The notes: a model not told the origin generated them from the letters alone. DNA of 64,000 nt from Pseudomonas marginalis (GCF_900105325.1 NZ_FNSU01000003.1:2108001-2172000); one strand, 5' to 3'. Shown: positions 44,034 through 52,653, counted from the first letter of the stretch. Program-made: numbers and translations.

Positions 44034-45170
44034 ATGTCCACGCCGATTGCTTCCCTCGACACGCCCGCCGCGCTCGTCGACATCCCGCAGATGCAGCGCA
44101 ATATCCAGCGCATGCAAGAGCGCATGAACAGCCTGGGCGTGCGTTTGCGCCCGCATATCAAGACCAGCAAGTGCCTGCCGGTGATCCACGCCCAGATCGC
44201 CGCCGGGGCCAGCGGTGTCACAGTGTCCACCCTCAAGGAAGCCGAGCATTGTTTCGCCGCCGGTATCCGCGATGTGTTCTACGCCGTGGCGATGGCCCCG
44301 GGCAAACTGCCCCAAGCCCTGGCCCTGCGGCGCAAAGGCTGTAACCTCAGCCTGCTCACCGACAGCGTCCCGGGCGCCGAGGCCATCGTCGCTTTCGCAC
44401 AGCAGCATGACGCACGCTTCGACGTGTGGATCGAAATCGATTGCGACGGCCATCGCTCCGGCCTGGCCGCGCAGGACCCTGTACTGATCGACGTCGCCCG
44501 CATCCTCAGCGAGGGCGGCCTGCACCTGCGTGGCGTGATGACCCACGCCGGCTCGAGTTACGAGCTGGACAGCCTTGAACCCCTGCAAGCGCTGGCCGAA
44601 CAGGAACGCGCACTTTGCGTACGCGCCGCAGACATCCTCCGCGCAGCCGGGCTGGCGTGCCCCGAGGTCAGCATCGGCTCCACCCCCACGGCCCTCTCGG
44701 CGCTGAACCTGGACGGCATCACCGAAGTACGCGCAGGTGTGTATGTGTTCTTCGACCTGGTCATGCGCAACATCGGCGTGTGCCAGGCCGATGAGTTGGC
44801 GTTGAGCGTACTGACCACCGTGATCGGCCATCAGCCGGACAAAGGCTGGATTATCACCGACGCCGGTTGGATGGCCATGAGCCGCGACCGTGGCACCCAG
44901 CGCCAGCGCCAGGACTTCGGTTACGGCCAAGTGTGCAGCGAAGCGGGCGACTGGATCGACGGCGCGCGGGTCACCGCTGCCAACCAGGAACACGGCATCG
45001 TCACCCTGGGCGCTGCCCACAGTGACGCGCTTGTCACGCGCTTCCCCATCGGCAGTCGGCTGCGCATCCTGCCCAACCATGCCTGTGCCACCGGCGCGCA
45101 GTTCCCGGATTATCACGCCGTGGAGGCCGATGGCAGCGTGCACACCTGGAGTCGCCTGCATGGCTGGTAA
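44034..45170 (+). CDS. DSD1-family PLP-dependent enzyme (D-threonine aldolase/D-serine dehydratase-like)
   Basis: A 378-residue alanine-racemase-fold PLP enzyme. RPHIKTSK carries the PLP lysine (Lys43). The Zn-ligand motif LPNHACAT lies near the C-terminus, as in D-threonine aldolases. It starts MSTPIASLDTPAALVD; the earlier frame start at 44001 lacks support. D-Threonine aldolases yield glycine and an aldehyde, and related D-serine dehydratases yield pyruvate. It overlaps the RidA gene by 11 bp and is followed by a flavin oxidase and an aldehyde dehydrogenase, which fits D-hydroxy-amino-acid breakdown. Confidence 0.82.
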   Translation: MSTPIASLDTPAALVDIPQMQRNIQRMQERMNSLGVRLRPHIKTSKCLPVIHAQIAAGASGVTVSTLKEAEHCFAAGIRDVFYAVAMAPGKLPQALALRRKGCNLSLLTDSVPGAEAIVAFAQQHDARFDVWIEIDCDGHRSGLAAQDPVLIDVARILSEGGLHLRGVMTHAGSSYELDSLEPLQALAEQERALCVRAADILRAAGLACPEVSIGSTPTALSALNLDGITEVRAGVYVFFDLVMRNIGVCQADELALSVLTTVIGHQPDKGWIITDAGWMAMSRDRGTQRQRQDFGYGQVCSEAGDWIDGARVTAANQEHGIVTLGAAHSDALVTRFPIGSRLRILPNHACATGAQFPDYHAVEADGSVHTWSRLHGW

Positions 45171-45567
45171 TCGCATCCACTCGATTCATAGCACCCACGC
45201 GGCACCGCCGGGCGGGCACTATTCCCAGGCAGTGGCACACGGCGGCGTGCTGTATGTATCGGGGCAACTGCCGGTACGCGCCAATGGCGAGCACAGCGCC
45301 GGGCAACCGTTCGCAGTGCAAGCCTCGATTGCCTTGGATAACCTGGTGGCGATCCTCGGTGAAGCGGGCCTGAGCCCCGGCGACCTGCTCAAAGTGACGG
45401 TGTACGTGGTCGGCATAGAACACTGGCCCGCCTTTGATCAAATTTACGCGCGCTACCTGGGTGAACATAAACCGGCCCGCGCCGTGGTGCCCGTGCCGGT
45501 GTTGCACCATGGCTACCTGATCGAAATCGAAGCGGTGGCCCGTGCTACACAGGAGCAGCCTGCATGA
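45160..45567 (+). CDS. RidA family protein (2-iminobutanoate/2-iminopropanoate deaminase)
   Basis: A 135-residue YjgF/RidA protein: GGHYSQAVAHGGVLYVSGQLPVRANG and LKVTVYVVGIEHWPAFDQIYARYL, with the usual C-terminal RAVVPVPVLHHGYLIEIEAVA. The Arg (PARAVV) is the conserved active-site residue. RidA hydrolyses reactive enamine/imine intermediates to ketones and ammonia, matching release of imines by the flavin oxidase coded downstream. Overlaps the oxidase start by four bases and the DSD1 end by 11. Confidence 0.9.
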   Translation: MAGNRIHSIHSTHAAPPGGHYSQAVAHGGVLYVSGQLPVRANGEHSAGQPFAVQASIALDNLVAILGEAGLSPGDLLKVTVYVVGIEHWPAFDQIYARYLGEHKPARAVVPVPVLHHGYLIEIEAVARATQEQPA

Positions 45568-46736
45568 ACCCGCAAAAAAGCGCTGTGCTGATCATCGGTG
45601 GCGGCATCATGGGCGCCTCGTCGGCGTTTTTCCTGCGCCGCCGCGGCTGCTCGGTCACGCTGCTGGAACGCGACCAGATCGGTCAGTACGCCAGCGGTGT
45701 GAACTTCGGCAATGTGCGCCGCCAGGGCCGCTACCTGGGGCAACTGGAGCTGGCCAATCGTTCGTGGGCACTGTGGAAGCGCCTGCCGGAGCTGATCGAC
45801 GACGACCTGGAATTCATCCCCAGCGGCCACATGCGCGTGTGCTATCGCGAAGATGAAATCGCCGAACTGGAGGCCTACGCCGCCGCGCCGGAAGCCGCGC
45901 AACTGGACCTGAAAATCTATCGCGGCGCCGAGTTGCACCAGCGTTTCGGTTTCCTCGGCCCCGAGGTGAAAGGCGGCTCCTACGCGCCCCACGACGGCCA
46001 CGCCAACCCACGGCTGGCCGCGCCGGCGTTTGCCCGCGCCGCACGGCGCCTCGGTGCACGCATCGAGGAAAAAACCGAAGTCGCCGACGTGGAAAAGGTC
46101 AACGGCCTGTTCCACGTCACCACCACCGACGGTCAGTTGTTTGTTGCCGAGCAATTGTTGATTACCGCCGGCGCCTGGGCCGCGCGCCTGTCCGAGCGCT
46201 TCGGCGAGCCGGTGCCGCTGGAGCCCAACGGCCCGCAGATGTCGGTGACGGAACCGGTGCCCTACGCCTTGCCCACCGTGATCGGCGTGTTCACCAAGAT
46301 CAAGGAAGAGGTGATCTACTTCCGCCAGATCCCGCGCGGCAACATCATCATCGGTGGCGGTGCCCGCTGCACGCCGGACATGCTCAACCGCCGCGCGTTT
46401 TTCAAGCCCGAGAGCCTGCTCAACCAGATGCGCCAGATGAAACGGCTGTTGCCGGGCGCCGAGAAGCTGAACATCATCCGAGTGTGGAGCGGCATCGAAA
46501 GCTACACACCCGACTCCCTGCCGGTGATGGGCCCCAGCGGCAGCGTGGACGGGCTGTTTTATGCCTTCGGCTTCTGCGGCCACGGCTTCCAGCTCGGCCC
46601 GGGCGTGGGGGATGTGATGGCCGAACTGATCAGCACCGGCAGCACCAGCACCTTGATCAGCCCGTTCGATATCCGGCGCTTTACCCAACCTTCGACGGTG
46701 CCGGCAAACGCCCCCACCACAGGAAAACTCATATGA
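45564..46736 (+). CDS. FAD-dependent amino-acid oxidoreductase, HcnC/DAO type
   Basis: A 390-residue flavoprotein closely related to the product of 30154-31308: GQYASGVNFGNVRRQGRYLG and FYAFGFCGHGFQLGPGVGDV are conserved almost exactly, with divergent N- and C-termini. Unlike that copy, no HcnA- or HcnB-like partners are encoded nearby. The neighbours RidA and DSD1 suggest oxidation of an amino acid or imino acid in the same pathway. It overlaps RidA by four bases. Confidence 0.85.
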   Translation: MNPQKSAVLIIGGGIMGASSAFFLRRRGCSVTLLERDQIGQYASGVNFGNVRRQGRYLGQLELANRSWALWKRLPELIDDDLEFIPSGHMRVCYREDEIAELEAYAAAPEAAQLDLKIYRGAELHQRFGFLGPEVKGGSYAPHDGHANPRLAAPAFARAARRLGARIEEKTEVADVEKVNGLFHVTTTDGQLFVAEQLLITAGAWAARLSERFGEPVPLEPNGPQMSVTEPVPYALPTVIGVFTKIKEEVIYFRQIPRGNIIIGGGARCTPDMLNRRAFFKPESLLNQMRQMKRLLPGAEKLNIIRVWSGIESYTPDSLPVMGPSGSVDGLFYAFGFCGHGFQLGPGVGDVMAELISTGSTSTLISPFDIRRFTQPSTVPANAPTTGKLI

Positions 46737-46879
46737 GCCTCACCCGCCTGCCGGATTCAGCAGATTATCCCTTGCAGCGTTGAATAACGGCATCTTTGCG
46801 CGGGAGCCTTTTGCTAGCTTATCCGGACACCGGGCCGTGCTGTTTGCAGCGCCTATTACCGCTCCAGGGAGCCAGTTGG

Positions 46880-48343
46880 ATGACCACTCAATCTTCAAAC
46901 AGCTACAGCGTTGATGCGCAAACGGCTCACCAGTTTTACATCAACGGTCGTTGGACGTTCCCGGCGATCCCGGCGACGCTGCCGGTGGTCAACCCGGCCA
47001 ATGAAGCCGTGGTTGCCGAGGTGGCACGCGGGTCTGCCGAGGATGTCGACCGGGCCGTTGCGGCGGCACGCGGGGCGTTCGCCGGTTGGTCTGCGACCCC
47101 GGCTGCTGCGAGAGCCCAGGTGCTGGGGAAAATCCACGAACTGATCCTTGAGCGCAAAGAGCAACTGGCACAGGCGCTGTCCCTGGAAATGGGCGCGGCC
47201 ATTGGCTTCGCGCGGGCGATGCAAGTGCCGCTGGCGGCCGAGCACGTGCGGGTCGCCCGGGACCTGCTGTCCAGTTATCGCTTCCAGACCGTGGAAGGCG
47301 GCACCGCAATCGAGCGCGAGCCCATCGGCGTGTGCGGGCTTATCACGCCGTGGAACTGGCCGCTGTATCAAATCACCGCAAAAGTCGCCCCGGCCATCGC
47401 CGCCGGCTGCACCGTGGTGTTGAAACCCAGCGAACTGTCGCCATTGAGCGCCCTGCTGTTTGCCCAACTGGTGCATGACGCCGGTCTGCCGCCTGGGGTG
47501 TTCAACCTGGTGAACGGCAGCGGTGCCGAAGTCGGCGCGGCCATGGCGGCCCACGTGGACATCGACATGATCTCCATCACCGGCTCCAACCGCGCAGGCG
47601 CGTTGGTTGCCCAAGCGGCCGCGCCGACAGTCAAGCGGGTCACCCAGGAACTGGGGGGCAAGTCGCCGAATGTGCTGCTGCCCGACGCCGACTTCGCCAA
47701 GGCTGTGCCGCTGGGGGTGATGTCGGCGTTTCGCAACGTCGGCCAGTCGTGCAGCGCGCCGACCCGCATGATCGTGCCGAGAAACCGCCTGGCCGAAGTC
47801 GAAGCCCTGGCGGCGGCTACCGCAAATGCATTGATCGTGGGCGACCCGCAATCGGAAGAAACGCAGTTGGGCCCGATTGCCAACGAAGCCCAGTTCCATC
47901 GCGTCCAGGCCATGATCCAGGCCGGCCTCGACGAGGGCGCCAAACTGCTGTGCGGTGGGCCGGGACGGCCGGCGGGTTTTGACAAGGGCTTCTATACGCG
48001 GCCGACGGTTTTCTCCGACGTGGACAACGCCATGCGCATTGCCCAAGAGGAAATATTCGGCCCGGTGCTGTGCATCATTGCCTATGAGACGGTGGATGAA
48101 GCCGTCGCCATCGCCAACGACACGGTCTACGGGCTGGGTGCTCACGTTCAGGGGCAGGACCTAGATGTTGCGCGGGCGGTGGCTTCGCGTATACGGGCGG
48201 GCCAGGTGCACCTGAACCATCCGGCGTGGAATCCGATGGCGCCATTTGGGGGCTACAAGCGCTCAGGGAATGGCCGGGAGTATGGGGTGCAGGGGTTCGA
48301 GGAGTATCTGGAAACCAAGGCGATTATCGGGTTTGGCGAGTGA
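46880..48343 (+). CDS. Aldehyde dehydrogenase family protein
   Basis: A 487-residue ALDH starting MTTQSSNSYSVDAQ. Oxyanion Asn ITPWNWPLYQI, catalytic Glu in QELGGKSPN, catalytic Cys in RNVGQSCSAPTR, and EEIFGPVL are all present. CAGGGAGCC lies upstream of the start and the 143-bp gap from the oxidase gene holds TAGCTT-like promoter sequence, so it may have its own promoter. It would oxidise the aldehyde made by the D-threonine aldolase-type reaction. Confidence 0.88.
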   Translation: MTTQSSNSYSVDAQTAHQFYINGRWTFPAIPATLPVVNPANEAVVAEVARGSAEDVDRAVAAARGAFAGWSATPAAARAQVLGKIHELILERKEQLAQALSLEMGAAIGFARAMQVPLAAEHVRVARDLLSSYRFQTVEGGTAIEREPIGVCGLITPWNWPLYQITAKVAPAIAAGCTVVLKPSELSPLSALLFAQLVHDAGLPPGVFNLVNGSGAEVGAAMAAHVDIDMISITGSNRAGALVAQAAAPTVKRVTQELGGKSPNVLLPDADFAKAVPLGVMSAFRNVGQSCSAPTRMIVPRNRLAEVEALAAATANALIVGDPQSEETQLGPIANEAQFHRVQAMIQAGLDEGAKLLCGGPGRPAGFDKGFYTRPTVFSDVDNAMRIAQEEIFGPVLCIIAYETVDEAVAIANDTVYGLGAHVQGQDLDVARAVASRIRAGQVHLNHPAWNPMAPFGGYKRSGNGREYGVQGFEEYLETKAIIGFGE

Positions 48344-48453
48344 GTGATGGGCCTTTATCAAGCTTAAAATAAATTATTGATTTTAAAGGGTTAAATTTTC
48401 ACTCTAAAATCTTGAGTCTTGCATAAACAAATTTCAGGCGACCGCATTCTTGT

Positions 48454-48540
48454 GGTGAGCGGGCTTGTCGAATCGTCGCACCGCCCGTTCACCACAGAGA
48501 GATGTGTCAGGGTTTGAAAGGCTGTGTGGATACCTATGCC
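48454..48540. repeat. Imperfect REPIN and GATACC motif
   Basis: TGTGGTGAGCGGGCTTGTC (48454-48472) and the loosely complementary CCGCCCGTTCACCACA (48481-48496) form a decayed REPIN. It is followed by GAGAGATGTGTCAGGGTTTG and GGCTGTGTGGATACCTATGCC (48520-48540), the same order as at 15338-15379. Confidence 0.6.
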
Positions 48541-48551
48541 CTCTCAGCGCA

Positions 48552-49040
48552 TCACACCTTGACGTTCTGCCGGATATTCCAGCCAAACTTCACCGGCCCG
48601 CCGTCCTTGGCGCCATCGGCCTTCTGCGGCTGATAGCTGACGTCGACGGTGGCGAAGTTCAAGGCGATGCTGTCGTACAACACATCTTCGGCCGTTTCAG
48701 CGCGGGTGCTGTAGGACACCACCATGACCTCCTTCAAGGTGATCACCAGATATTCCACCGGGCTGGCTCCGCCGGCCTTGCGCACCACCAATTTGGCTTC
48801 GGGGTAATGCTTGCCGGTGGCGCAGGCCATCATCAGGTTGGGGCTGGATTTATCCAGGGGTTTGGTCAGGTTCAGGTTGGCAAAGTCGGCCTTGCCCGAA
48901 CCGCCTCCCGTGCCGGAATGCATCGAGCCCGTTTGCGATAAACCCCAGCCCCAGTTGGTAATGTCGATCTCGTCACGATGGGCCTGGTCCCGCGATTCAC
49001 CCTTGATATCGCCCAGTTTCAAAAACATATCGACTGCCAT
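48552..49040 (-). CDS. hcp: Hcp1-type type VI secretion protein, copy 1
   Basis: A 162-residue Hcp (start MAVDMFLKLGDIKGES, RBS AAGGAG). SGSMHSGTGGGSGKADF, the long ANLNLTKPLDKSSPNLMMAC stretch and the C-terminal QKADGAKDGGPVKFGWNIRQN are typical of Hcp1 proteins. Hcp forms hexameric rings of the T6SS inner tube and may act as chaperone and carrier of small effectors. No tss, vgrG or clpV gene lies nearby, so this is an orphan cargo locus. It is divergent from the next gene over 187 bp. The long frame to 49169 is not used. Confidence 0.93.
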   Translation of the reverse strand: MAVDMFLKLGDIKGESRDQAHRDEIDITNWGWGLSQTGSMHSGTGGGSGKADFANLNLTKPLDKSSPNLMMACATGKHYPEAKLVVRKAGGASPVEYLVITLKEVMVVSYSTRAETAEDVLYDSIALNFATVDVSYQPQKADGAKDGGPVKFGWNIRQNVKV

Positions 49041-49310
49041 GTTGGCTCCTTGTCCTGTTGTGCGTCGGGAGTGACGTGGGGCGCACTGTTCCCGAATCGA
49101 GACGGTGCTCACAAGATGGCAAAGCGGGATCGGGAAGTGCCTGCCTTGAAATGGCGAAACGTCCGACATTAATTTGCGCCACTACGTCTTTACCCTCTCG
49201 ACTCCCCAAAAACCCAGGAGTTAAGGAATGACGACCGCCTTGTTCAACGATGGATTCCCCTCGGCCCACCGCACCACCCGCCAACGCATTGAAAGCAGCA
49301 TCGACCTGCG
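48994..49310. repeat. 317-bp exact duplicate (copy 1) of the divergent promoter and flanking coding starts
   Basis: Identical base for base to 51505-51821. It covers the first 47 bp of hcp, the whole intergenic region and the first 28 codons of the effector gene. The coding sequences diverge on both sides. Confidence 0.9.
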
Positions 49311-50142
49311 GCGGTTGTTTTTCGCCATAGACGCCGACCCGGCGTTGATCGGCGCGGGGGTGGTGTATATCGATGGGGATTTCAACGTGGTGGTACTGCG
49401 TGAATTCCAGGCGATTTGCAGTGTGCGGCCGATCAAGGTAGTGCTGCGGGAAGCGCCGAGGTATGTGGGGCCGGTGGAGTTCAAGCGGATGTTGGAGCAT
49501 GAGCCTCGGGAGTCCAGGTTGGCAGTGGAAGCTATAAATACGGCAATAGCGTGCACCGGAGTAGTGTTGAGTTGGATGGTCATTGCGAGTGGGGCTGCGC
49601 TGATGCCTTTTACAGCTGGGGCTAGCTCGATAATTTCGTTCATCGGTAAAGCTGCTGCCGTTGCAAGTACAGTCCAATGCATCGGTGGCGCTCTACGTAC
49701 AGCATCAGAGTTAGCCTTTCCAGAAGTTAATGACTACTTGGATAACGAGACGTGGTATGAGGCCGCAACAGCAGTGTTGGACGGCATTGCTTTGATGGGT
49801 GTTGCCAGCTCGGCACTTGTCACCGTGAAAGTCGTTACAACGACCACAAAAGTAACCGGAAAAACAGCTAGTCAAGTACTTAGAGGCCTGACACGGCAAG
49901 AACGGACAAAATTGAACAATGAGCTGCTTAAAATCCGGGATCCAAGACTAACGACCAAGTTGCTCAAGCTGGAAAAAGCCTCCGGCAATGTGGCCAAACG
50001 TATCAGCGATATTCAAATGCAGCGTGCTACTGCCGCACACAAAATGGATATAGCTGCAGCCTTGCTCGGCTTTACCAGCAGTACAGTCTCTGGAAACGTA
50101 AGAACTCTGGCGTTGGGCATCTACGAGGAAGTTAACCAGTGA
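49228..50142 (+). CDS. Putative Hcp-linked T6SS membrane-active effector, copy 1
   Basis: A 304-residue protein with no clear family match. Residues 1-96 (starting MTTALFNDGFPSAHRTTRQR) are highly conserved with copy 2 and look like a loading domain. Residues about 97-210 contain three hydrophobic glycine/alanine-rich stretches (GVVLSWMVIASGAALMPFTA, SSIISFIGKAAAVASTV, AVLDGIALMGVASSALVTV), consistent with membrane insertion. The remainder is a basic helical tail (LTRQERTKLNNELLK). It overlaps the four-TM protein gene by four bases and is divergent from hcp, the arrangement of T6SS effector-immunity pairs. This role is inferred. Confidence 0.7.
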   Translation: MTTALFNDGFPSAHRTTRQRIESSIDLRRLFFAIDADPALIGAGVVYIDGDFNVVVLREFQAICSVRPIKVVLREAPRYVGPVEFKRMLEHEPRESRLAVEAINTAIACTGVVLSWMVIASGAALMPFTAGASSIISFIGKAAAVASTVQCIGGALRTASELAFPEVNDYLDNETWYEAATAVLDGIALMGVASSALVTVKVVTTTTKVTGKTASQVLRGLTRQERTKLNNELLKIRDPRLTTKLLKLEKASGNVAKRISDIQMQRATAAHKMDIAAALLGFTSSTVSGNVRTLALGIYEEVNQ

Positions 50143-50645
50143 GCCAACAACGGAAGATAAAAGGCCAATATTACTCATCACTCTTTATTGAGGATCCTTG
50201 GCAACTCCTCAAGCGGTTCATGCCCGTGATTGGAGGTGATGCATTGGCAGGATGTTTCTCGATAGCGTTGACAACGATCTTGGCGATGCTTACGTATTTG
50301 CCAACTCACCCCGTAGATTTTGTCGCCAAGACATGCTTTTTCGGCGCCTCGGGCTTGGGCGCAGTATTCGCCCTGGCCAAATACGAAGTGCTCTACGGCC
50401 GCATCCATTGGGTCTGGATAAACGTCGCGATCTACCTCCTTTGCCTGCTGATATCCCTCCCCGCCATCCTCTGGCGCCCCAACACCTATCTCTATGCACT
50501 GGCCCTGCTCTGCCCACTTGTCGGCCTGTTAATTCTCAACAGCAAGCGCTGTCGCGAACTGCGGAAAAAATCCCTTGAACTGCACCATAAACGCCAAGCC
50601 ATCATCGCGACTATGAAAAAGCAGGGTCGCTGGAAATGGTGGTGA
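50139..50645 (+). CDS. Putative membrane immunity protein, copy 1
   Basis: A 168-residue protein with four predicted membrane helices (residues about 33-54, 61-82, 91-112 and 116-134) and a basic cytoplasmic tail ending KKQGRWKWW. Overlap of four bases with the effector gene suggests coupled expression. The tail is conserved with copy 2 (NSKR, HKR, GRWKWW), while the N-terminal two-thirds diverge, as expected for partner-specific recognition. Function is inferred from context. Confidence 0.65.
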   Translation: MSQQRKIKGQYYSSLFIEDPWQLLKRFMPVIGGDALAGCFSIALTTILAMLTYLPTHPVDFVAKTCFFGASGLGAVFALAKYEVLYGRIHWVWINVAIYLLCLLISLPAILWRPNTYLYALALLCPLVGLLILNSKRCRELRKKSLELHHKRQAIIATMKKQGRWKWW

Positions 50646-50694
50646 TCTTTATACCGGTTGGTCGTGCCTAAAACGCCAAAACACTTCAGTTAGA

Positions 50695-50964
50695 TCATTT
50701 ATTTTTATGCAACTGCCTGGTAATCCAGGCCATACAAAAGGTCAGCACCATTAGAATAATTTCAGTAATCACCAGCCAGGCAATGGTGAACCAATAGTGC
50801 TTTGGCTGCCCTACAAGCGTGTAAGTAATGGAAGGCCCGACGCGGTTATGAGCCACTATCACACCTCGAGTCAGCCCATCAATTATTAGATAACCCTGAA
50901 GCCCTGTACTCAAACTCAAGAGAGCCACGGTGCACCAATACCATCTGCTGTCTAAACACTTCAT
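50695..50964 (-). CDS. Small hypothetical membrane protein between the two hcp modules
   Basis: An 89-residue protein starting MKCLDSRWYWCTVALLSLST with two membrane helices (TVALLSLSTGLQGYLI and WLVITEIILMVLTFCMAWI) and a basic C-terminal end QLHKNK. A TTG at 50985 would give 96 residues; neither start has a convincing RBS. Composition is AT-richer than flanking genes. It may be a leftover or specialised immunity gene, or an unrelated orphan. Confidence 0.5.
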   Translation of the reverse strand: MKCLDSRWYWCTVALLSLSTGLQGYLIIDGLTRGVIVAHNRVGPSITYTLVGQPKHYWFTIAWLVITEIILMVLTFCMAWITRQLHKNK

Positions 50965-51062
50965 AGGACTTGTCTGGAAATCCAATAATCAGAAATGACT
51001 CAGTTGGACTAACTGAAACAGCGCCGTCGACAACAACAGCGCTCCCCCTGAGACTCACTTAC

Positions 51063-51551
51063 TCAAGCTTTGACATTCTGCCGAATATTCCAGCCAAACT
51101 TCACCGGCCCACCGTCCTTGGCGCCGTCGGCTTTCTGCGGTTGGTAGCTGACCTCGACGGTGGCGAAATTCAACGCGATGCTGTCGTAGAGGACATCATC
51201 CTGACTTTGCGCACCGGTGCCGTAGGACACCACCATCACTTCCTTCAAGGTGATCACCAGGTACTCCACCGGGCTTGAACCGCCAGCCTTGCGCACCACC
51301 AGTTTGGCTTCGGGGTAATGCTTGCCGGTGGCGCAGGCCATCATCAGGTTGGGGCTGGATTTATCCAGGGGTTTGGTCAGGTTCAGGTTGGCAAAGTCGG
51401 CCTTGCCCGAGCCGCCTCCCGTGCCGGAATGCATCGAGCCCGTTTGCGATAAACCCCAGCCCCAGTTGGTAATGTCGATCTCGTCACAATGGGCCTGGTC
51501 CCGTGATTCACCCTTGATATCGCCCAGTTTCAAAAACATATCGACTGCCAT
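51063..51551 (-). CDS. hcp: Hcp1-type type VI secretion protein, copy 2
   Basis: A 162-residue Hcp near-identical to copy 1 (48552-49040) in the N-terminal half, differing in the C-terminal third (VVSYGTGAQSQDDVLYDSIALNF against VVSYSTRAETAEDVLYD). It keeps all Hcp1 hallmarks, including the C-terminal GGPVKFGWNIRQNVKA. RBS AAGGAG before the ATG at 51551. It is divergent from the second effector gene and again lacks linked T6SS structural genes. Confidence 0.93.
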   Translation of the reverse strand: MAVDMFLKLGDIKGESRDQAHCDEIDITNWGWGLSQTGSMHSGTGGGSGKADFANLNLTKPLDKSSPNLMMACATGKHYPEAKLVVRKAGGSSPVEYLVITLKEVMVVSYGTGAQSQDDVLYDSIALNFATVEVSYQPQKADGAKDGGPVKFGWNIRQNVKA

Positions 51552-51821
51552 GTTGGCTCCTTGTCCTGTTGTGCGTCGGGAGTGACGTGGGGCGCACTGT
51601 TCCCGAATCGAGACGGTGCTCACAAGATGGCAAAGCGGGATCGGGAAGTGCCTGCCTTGAAATGGCGAAACGTCCGACATTAATTTGCGCCACTACGTCT
51701 TTACCCTCTCGACTCCCCAAAAACCCAGGAGTTAAGGAATGACGACCGCCTTGTTCAACGATGGATTCCCCTCGGCCCACCGCACCACCCGCCAACGCAT
51801 TGAAAGCAGCATCGACCTGCG
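51505..51821. repeat. 317-bp exact duplicate (copy 2) of the divergent promoter and flanking coding starts
   Basis: Identical to 48994-49310 (offset 2511 bp). Confidence 0.9.
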
Positions 51822-52653
51822 TCGACTGTTCTTCGCCATCGACAGCGACCCGGTGCTGATTGGCGCGGGCGTGGTGTATATCGATGAGGACTTCAACGTG
51901 GTCACGCTGCGTGAGTTCCAGGCGATTTGCAGTGTGCGGCCGATCAAAGTGGTGCTGCGGGAAGCGCCGAGGTATGTGGGGCCGGTGGAGTTCAAGCGGA
52001 TGTTGGAGCATGAGCCTCGGGAGTCGGAATGGGTAGCGGAGGCTTTGAGGACGACGGTGACGTGTACCGGGGCGCTGTTGAGTTGGCATGTTATTTACAG
52101 CGGAATCGCCTTGATGCCTTTTACGGGTGGCGCAAGTGTTGTTGTCTCATTCATTGGCACCGCAGCAGCAGTAGCGGGGTTGTTCCAGTGCGCCGCCGGA
52201 GTCTATCGAACGGTAAACGAAGTTTGGGATCCGCAGATGAATGACTACCTGGACAGTAATGCTTGGTACGAAGGGATGATGGCAGCTCTGGATGCGGTGT
52301 CTTTACTTGGTGTCGCCTCTTCTGCCGTAACGACAGTGAAAGTAATCAACCTGTCCAAGCGCGCAACAGGTAAACCACTAAGAGAAGTATTGCGTGGGCT
52401 GAGTCGACAGGAACGGGCAAAATTAACGAATGAGCTCCTGAGAATCCAAGACCCGCGCCTGACACCCAAGCTCCTCAAGCTCAAGCAAGCCGCACGTAAC
52501 GCGCCAAAACGCATTCCAGCAACAAAGATAAAACCAATCATCGCGACCCATCGAAATGATGCCATTGCAGCAGCACTGGGCCTCGCCAGCAGCGGTATGT
52601 CCGGAAACACCAAGACGCTGGCCATCGGTATCTACGAAGAGTTCAGCGAATGA
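51739..52653 (+). CDS. Putative Hcp-linked T6SS membrane-active effector, copy 2
   Basis: A 304-residue paralogue of 49228-50142. Residues 1-96 differ at only a few positions; the rest is about half identical, with the same three hydrophobic stretches (GALLSWHVIYSGIALMPFTG, VVVSFIGTAAAVAGLFQ, ALDAVSLLGVASSAVTTV) and the motif RGLSRQERAKLTNELL. The sharp change in divergence after residue 96 marks a domain boundary: a conserved delivery half and a variable toxic half. Stop overlaps the downstream gene by four bases. No sequence family is recognised. Confidence 0.7.
   Translation: MTTALFNDGFPSAHRTTRQRIESSIDLRRLFFAIDSDPVLIGAGVVYIDEDFNVVTLREFQAICSVRPIKVVLREAPRYVGPVEFKRMLEHEPRESEWVAEALRTTVTCTGALLSWHVIYSGIALMPFTGGASVVVSFIGTAAAVAGLFQCAAGVYRTVNEVWDPQMNDYLDSNAWYEGMMAALDAVSLLGVASSAVTTVKVINLSKRATGKPLREVLRGLSRQERAKLTNELLRIQDPRLTPKLLKLKQAARNAPKRIPATKIKPIIATHRNDAIAAALGLASSGMSGNTKTLAIGIYEEFSE

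Noticed and set aside
43935..45176. 413-residue minus-strand frame
   Set aside because: Antisense to the DSD1 gene, with no conserved motif.
48994..51821. Assembly duplication artefact
   Set aside because: The copies diverge clearly in hcp, effector and immunity genes outside the 317-bp block, so the two modules are separate; only the identical block could be questioned.
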